Assembly: GCA_030272585.1 (NCBI GenBank)
Contig: BSYQ01000009.1
Location: 5,208,001-5,272,000 of the forward strand
DNA: 64,000 bases
Origin: Bryopsis sp. KO-2023
Lineage: Eukaryota > Chlorophyta > Ulvophyceae > Bryopsidales > Bryopsidaceae
Reading direction: 5' to 3'
In this document: one piece after another, positions 61,118 to 64,000 of the stretch
Numbering within the stretch: the stretch's first letter is position 1
Layout: each line of letters begins with the position of its first letter
The notes under the pieces: model-generated
Databases searched by the model: none
What the model was told of the DNA's origin: nothing
What the model saw: only the letters and a program-made list of their open reading frames with translations
Made by a program: the position numbers and the translations under genes

Positions 61118-63220
61118 ATGTCCAGCGCGACCGTGGGTTACTGGCTAGTGTGTGGCGGACTCGAGAGCTACGTTACCAACTTCGCGAACGTAGAGGAAGA
61201 CGCTTTCGTGAATCTGAGAATGCAAGACTATGGTAAGTACGGCGTGACGGATATGGAGGACAGGCAGAAGCTGTTTCGGTTGGTCAAGAGGGTGAGCACC
61301 GACCCTCAGAGTATCGGGACGTCACTGAGTAATGGGGCTGGCGCTGAGCAAGGATCCACCCTCGTTCGTGTGCGAGGGAACAGCGCCGGGCACTCGGGGA
61401 TGAGCGGTCAGCAAGTAAACGGGGGCCTCCTAGATTTGGACAACGACGATGGTGATTTGCTGTTCGAAGCTCAGGGGGGCGCCTTGGGGGGGGACATCAT
61501 GGAGACGACCGCTCCGTCGAACGCTATGGTGACGTCCTCGGCCGGCGCCACCAATACCCCTCAATTCGCGTTCACGCACCCAATGCCCCCCAAAATTCGC
61601 GTGGTGGTCCGAAAGAGGCCAATCAACAGGAGGGAAAAGGAACGGGGCGAGGACGATATTATCGACATCAATATGAACCAAGGCCTGCTGGTCGTTTTCG
61701 AGCCCAAGCTGAAAGTGGATCTGCAGCGCTTCACGGAGGAGCACAAGTTTGTGTTCGATGACGCATTGGACGAGCATGTCACCAACGAGGACGTGTACCG
61801 CTCGACGGTCCAGCCCCTCGTGCAGACCCTGTTTTGCGGGGGCAAGGCGACGTGTTTCGCCTACGGGCAGACAGGGAGCGGAAAGACGTACACCATGACT
61901 CCCCTCCCTTCGATGGCCGCTTCGGACATTTTCCTGGCGCTGGATCAACCAGAGTACCAAGATGTGTATCTGTTCGTGAGTTGTTTCGAGATCTACGGAG
62001 GCAAGGTTTTTGACCTGCTGAACGCACGCAAAAAACTGGAAATCCGCGAGGACGGCAAGCGGAAGGTGTGCGTCGTGGGGTTGAAGGACTACCAAGCCGA
62101 TAGCCTGGAGTATATTCAAGAAATCAGCGCCCACGCTGCGACCTACAGGAGCACTGGGACCACGGGTGCCAACGCGGACTCCTCCCGCTCCCACTCTGTC
62201 ATGCAATTCGTTCTGAAGAGGGGCCAGATAAATCAGGATGGGGAGGTGGAGCCCAAAAAAGTCTTGGGCAAAATTTCCTTCATCGATTTGGCTGGCAGCG
62301 AGAGGGGTGCAGACACCAATGACAACAATAGGCAGACTCGCTTGGAGGGAGCGGAAATCAACAAATCCTTGCTGGCCCTCAAAGAGTGCATCCGGGCTCT
62401 GGAGAGCGACGCCAGACACGTTCCCTTCCGAGGGTCCAAACTCACAGGCGTCCTCAGGGATTCCTTCATTGGGGACAATGCCCGAACGGTGATGATTGCG
62501 AATGTGTCGCCCAATTCCACATCGGTGGAGCACACTCTGAACACCCTGCGATATGCGGACCGGGTGAAACAGCTCAAGAAAGACAAGGGCAAGCGGTGTT
62601 CCACGTTAGGTCTGATTCCGGAAACCAATGCAGCCGAGCAACCCGGAGTATCGGACAGAAACGCCCAGCCTGCCCAGCCCCCGCAACAGCAACAGCCCGC
62701 CGTGTCCAGACAGCCGAGCAGAGACATCAGGCAGGCTCCTCAGTATGCTTCCCGAAAGCAGGAAGCCACTCTCCGCAGACAAACCAGCAACAACGATCAG
62801 TCCCGAATGATGGATGATGGCCCTTCCACGAGTCAAGACGATATGATGGCTGGAGTGGTGGACAGTGGAAGTGGGTATCTGTCGGGGGTTAATCAAGGGG
62901 CGGCGGTGGAGCCAGAGCTTCTGTCCCAGCACGAGGACCTAATGAATTCGATACTGGAGGAGGAGGAAAATTTGATCGGGCACCACCGAGCATTGATCGA
63001 GGGTAACATGGATTTAGTCCGAGAAGAAATGGAAATGCTGACGGAGGTCGATCAGCCGAACAGCGCGGTGGACCAATACGCTTGTCGACTGGAGGAAATC
63101 CTGAAACAAAAGGCTGAGATGGTGTCAGCCCTGGCTCAGAGGTTGGAGGTGTTCAAACAAATGCTGAGGCAAGAGGAGAATCTCAGCAAAACGATTGGTC
63201 AAAGGCGACGGAGATACTGA
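61118..63220 (+). CDS. Kinesin-13 (microtubule-depolymerising kinesin), intronless
   Basis: Kinesin-13 motors remove tubulin from microtubule ends and act in spindles and flagellar length control. One uninterrupted exon of 700 residues from ATG 61118 (context GGCACCATGTCC). An N-terminal SAM-like region (YWLVCGGLESYVTNFANVEE) resembles green-lineage kinesin-13. The motor domain (residues about 155-490) starts IRVVVRKRPINRREKERGE, carries the class-specific KVDL element followed by KFVFDDALDE, the P-loop AYGQTGSGKT, switch I SSRSHS, switch II DLAGSERGADT and ANVSPNSTSVEHTLNTLRYA. The tail is Gln/Pro-rich and then acidic coiled coil. The reading frame is open a further 139 codons upstream to a GTG at 60701; that stretch begins in the duplicated kelch tail. 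Lack of introns contrasts with all neighbours. No poly-A remnant directly follows the stop. Confidence 0.94.
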   Translation: MSSATVGYWLVCGGLESYVTNFANVEEDAFVNLRMQDYGKYGVTDMEDRQKLFRLVKRVSTDPQSIGTSLSNGAGAEQGSTLVRVRGNSAGHSGMSGQQVNGGLLDLDNDDGDLLFEAQGGALGGDIMETTAPSNAMVTSSAGATNTPQFAFTHPMPPKIRVVVRKRPINRREKERGEDDIIDINMNQGLLVVFEPKLKVDLQRFTEEHKFVFDDALDEHVTNEDVYRSTVQPLVQTLFCGGKATCFAYGQTGSGKTYTMTPLPSMAASDIFLALDQPEYQDVYLFVSCFEIYGGKVFDLLNARKKLEIREDGKRKVCVVGLKDYQADSLEYIQEISAHAATYRSTGTTGANADSSRSHSVMQFVLKRGQINQDGEVEPKKVLGKISFIDLAGSERGADTNDNNRQTRLEGAEINKSLLALKECIRALESDARHVPFRGSKLTGVLRDSFIGDNARTVMIANVSPNSTSVEHTLNTLRYADRVKQLKKDKGKRCSTLGLIPETNAAEQPGVSDRNAQPAQPPQQQQPAVSRQPSRDIRQAPQYASRKQEATLRRQTSNNDQSRMMDDGPSTSQDDMMAGVVDSGSGYLSGVNQGAAVEPELLSQHEDLMNSILEEEENLIGHHRALIEGNMDLVREEMEMLTEVDQPNSAVDQYACRLEEILKQKAEMVSALAQRLEVFKQMLRQEENLSKTIGQRRRRY

Positions 63221-64000
63221 TGTTGAGCCGGGAGGGGGGGATGTTCTTTGTATTGGTGATTTGAGTGGGCAGCAGTTGTTTCTCAGCCCCTGCTGTTTTT
63301 CAACGTTTTTGTTTGGGTTTGTTTTGATTCTCAGAGGTTTGTGTCGAGGGAGCAAAGAGTGTTGTGTATTGATGGATGGGTGTCTTCCTGAGTAGGGGCT
63401 AGAATAATGGCGATTTGTTTGAGGGAAGGGGGCTTTCGGAAAGAAGTCTTTTTTTTTCTGTTTCGGTGGACGAAATCATTTTGCTGTGTAGAGTTAGCAT
63501 ACAATGCTGTATTTTGGCGAGAAGATGGTTTACTCTTTGTTTCTTTTTTTTTTTTTTTTTGCTGTGTTCGATTCCTTTTCATTTTTCTTCCCTCCCCCTT
63601 TTTTAGTTTTATTTTCATTTTATTTTTCTTCCCACTTTCCTCTTCGACGATACGAAAAAATTTCGAGGGTGTGATAGACAAGTATTGCCAACTCTTTCTT
63701 TTTTCTTTTTCTTTTTTTGCTACTTTTTGTTTTCCCTTTTTTTGGGGTGTACAGAAGCGAGTGTGTGTGTGTGTGTCTTTTTAACCCATCAAGAAGATAA
63801 CCAACAAACAGTCAGCAATCTGACAAGAAAAAAGAGAAAAAGAGAAAAAGATGAATGCTTCTAAAAAGGAAAAACCGAAAAAGAAACACTAAGCGCACCT
63901 AGAAAATTGCAAGAAAGTTGGAAGAAGGGGAAGAGACTGGGGATGGTAGAAATATATATGTACTGATTTCATTTGACTTTTTTTCTTTTTTTAGCTACAG
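63221..64000. other. Region downstream of kinesin-13
   Basis: About 780 bp, T-rich after 63440, with a GT microsatellite at 63761-63774. The final bases, a pyrimidine tract followed by TTTTTTAGCTACAG, look like a 3' splice acceptor, so an exon of another plus-strand gene may start just past the window. Confidence 0.35.

Noticed and set aside
61430-62533. Minus-strand open frame of 367 codons
   Set aside because: Antisense to the kinesin motor domain, an expected effect of its codon bias.
1-64000. CRISPR array, operon, prophage or rRNA genes
   Set aside because: No regularly spaced repeats, no polycistronic layout and no rRNA-like blocks; the window is intron-rich eukaryotic DNA.

Overview
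The window is nuclear DNA from an intron-rich eukaryote. Nearly all genes are split by GT-AG introns of about 100-900 bp, intergenic gaps are short, and introns carry long homopolymers. The gene set points to a green-lineage alga with flagella: a plant-type xylose isomerase with an N-terminal signal sequence, plant-like GH1 beta-glucosidases, a plant-like CSN1 and SPC25, together with nephrocystin-4 (a ciliary transition-zone protein) and kinesin-13. A flagellate streptophyte or prasinophyte alga fits best. This is inference from the genes, not a database match.

Layout. 1-7 kb: the 3'-truncated ribosome-biogenesis gene ESF1 (minus), then two convergent GH1 genes in inverted orientation whose first exons encode the same 225 residues while the rest has diverged. 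7-11 kb: xylose isomerase (plus, 10 exons), with a short inverted-repeat element in one intron. 11-23 kb: a 21-exon nephrocystin-4 gene whose predicted protein starts with four IQ motifs. 23-34 kb: exportin-7 (minus, 19 exons). 34-39 kb: an ING-family PHD protein (minus) and a CIR_N-domain protein (plus), divergent from about 100 bp. 41-46 kb: an animal-type haem peroxidase with a signal peptide (minus, 10 exons). 47-53 kb: signal peptidase subunit SPC25 and COP9 signalosome subunit 1 (both plus). 53-57 kb: a kelch-repeat protein with a coiled-coil tail (plus). 57-61 kb: an acidic minus-strand gene model and a decayed second copy of the kelch gene tail. 61-63 kb: an intronless kinesin-13. The last bases look like a 3' splice acceptor of a following gene.

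Shared themes: the two GH1 enzymes and xylose isomerase could act in plant-cell-wall sugar use; ESF1 (rRNA maturation), exportin-7 (nuclear export), ING (chromatin) and CIR_N (splicing) are housekeeping nuclear functions; SPC25 and CSN1 are housekeeping secretion and ubiquitin-control functions; NPHP4 and kinesin-13 relate to cilia and microtubules. Exon borders were set by eye from splice consensus, reading-phase agreement and remembered family alignments. The most unusual signals are the IQ-NPHP4 architecture, exon-restricted sequence identity between the GH1 copies, the haem peroxidase of animal type, the duplicated kelch tail that runs in frame into the kinesin start, and a small dispersed inverted-repeat family.
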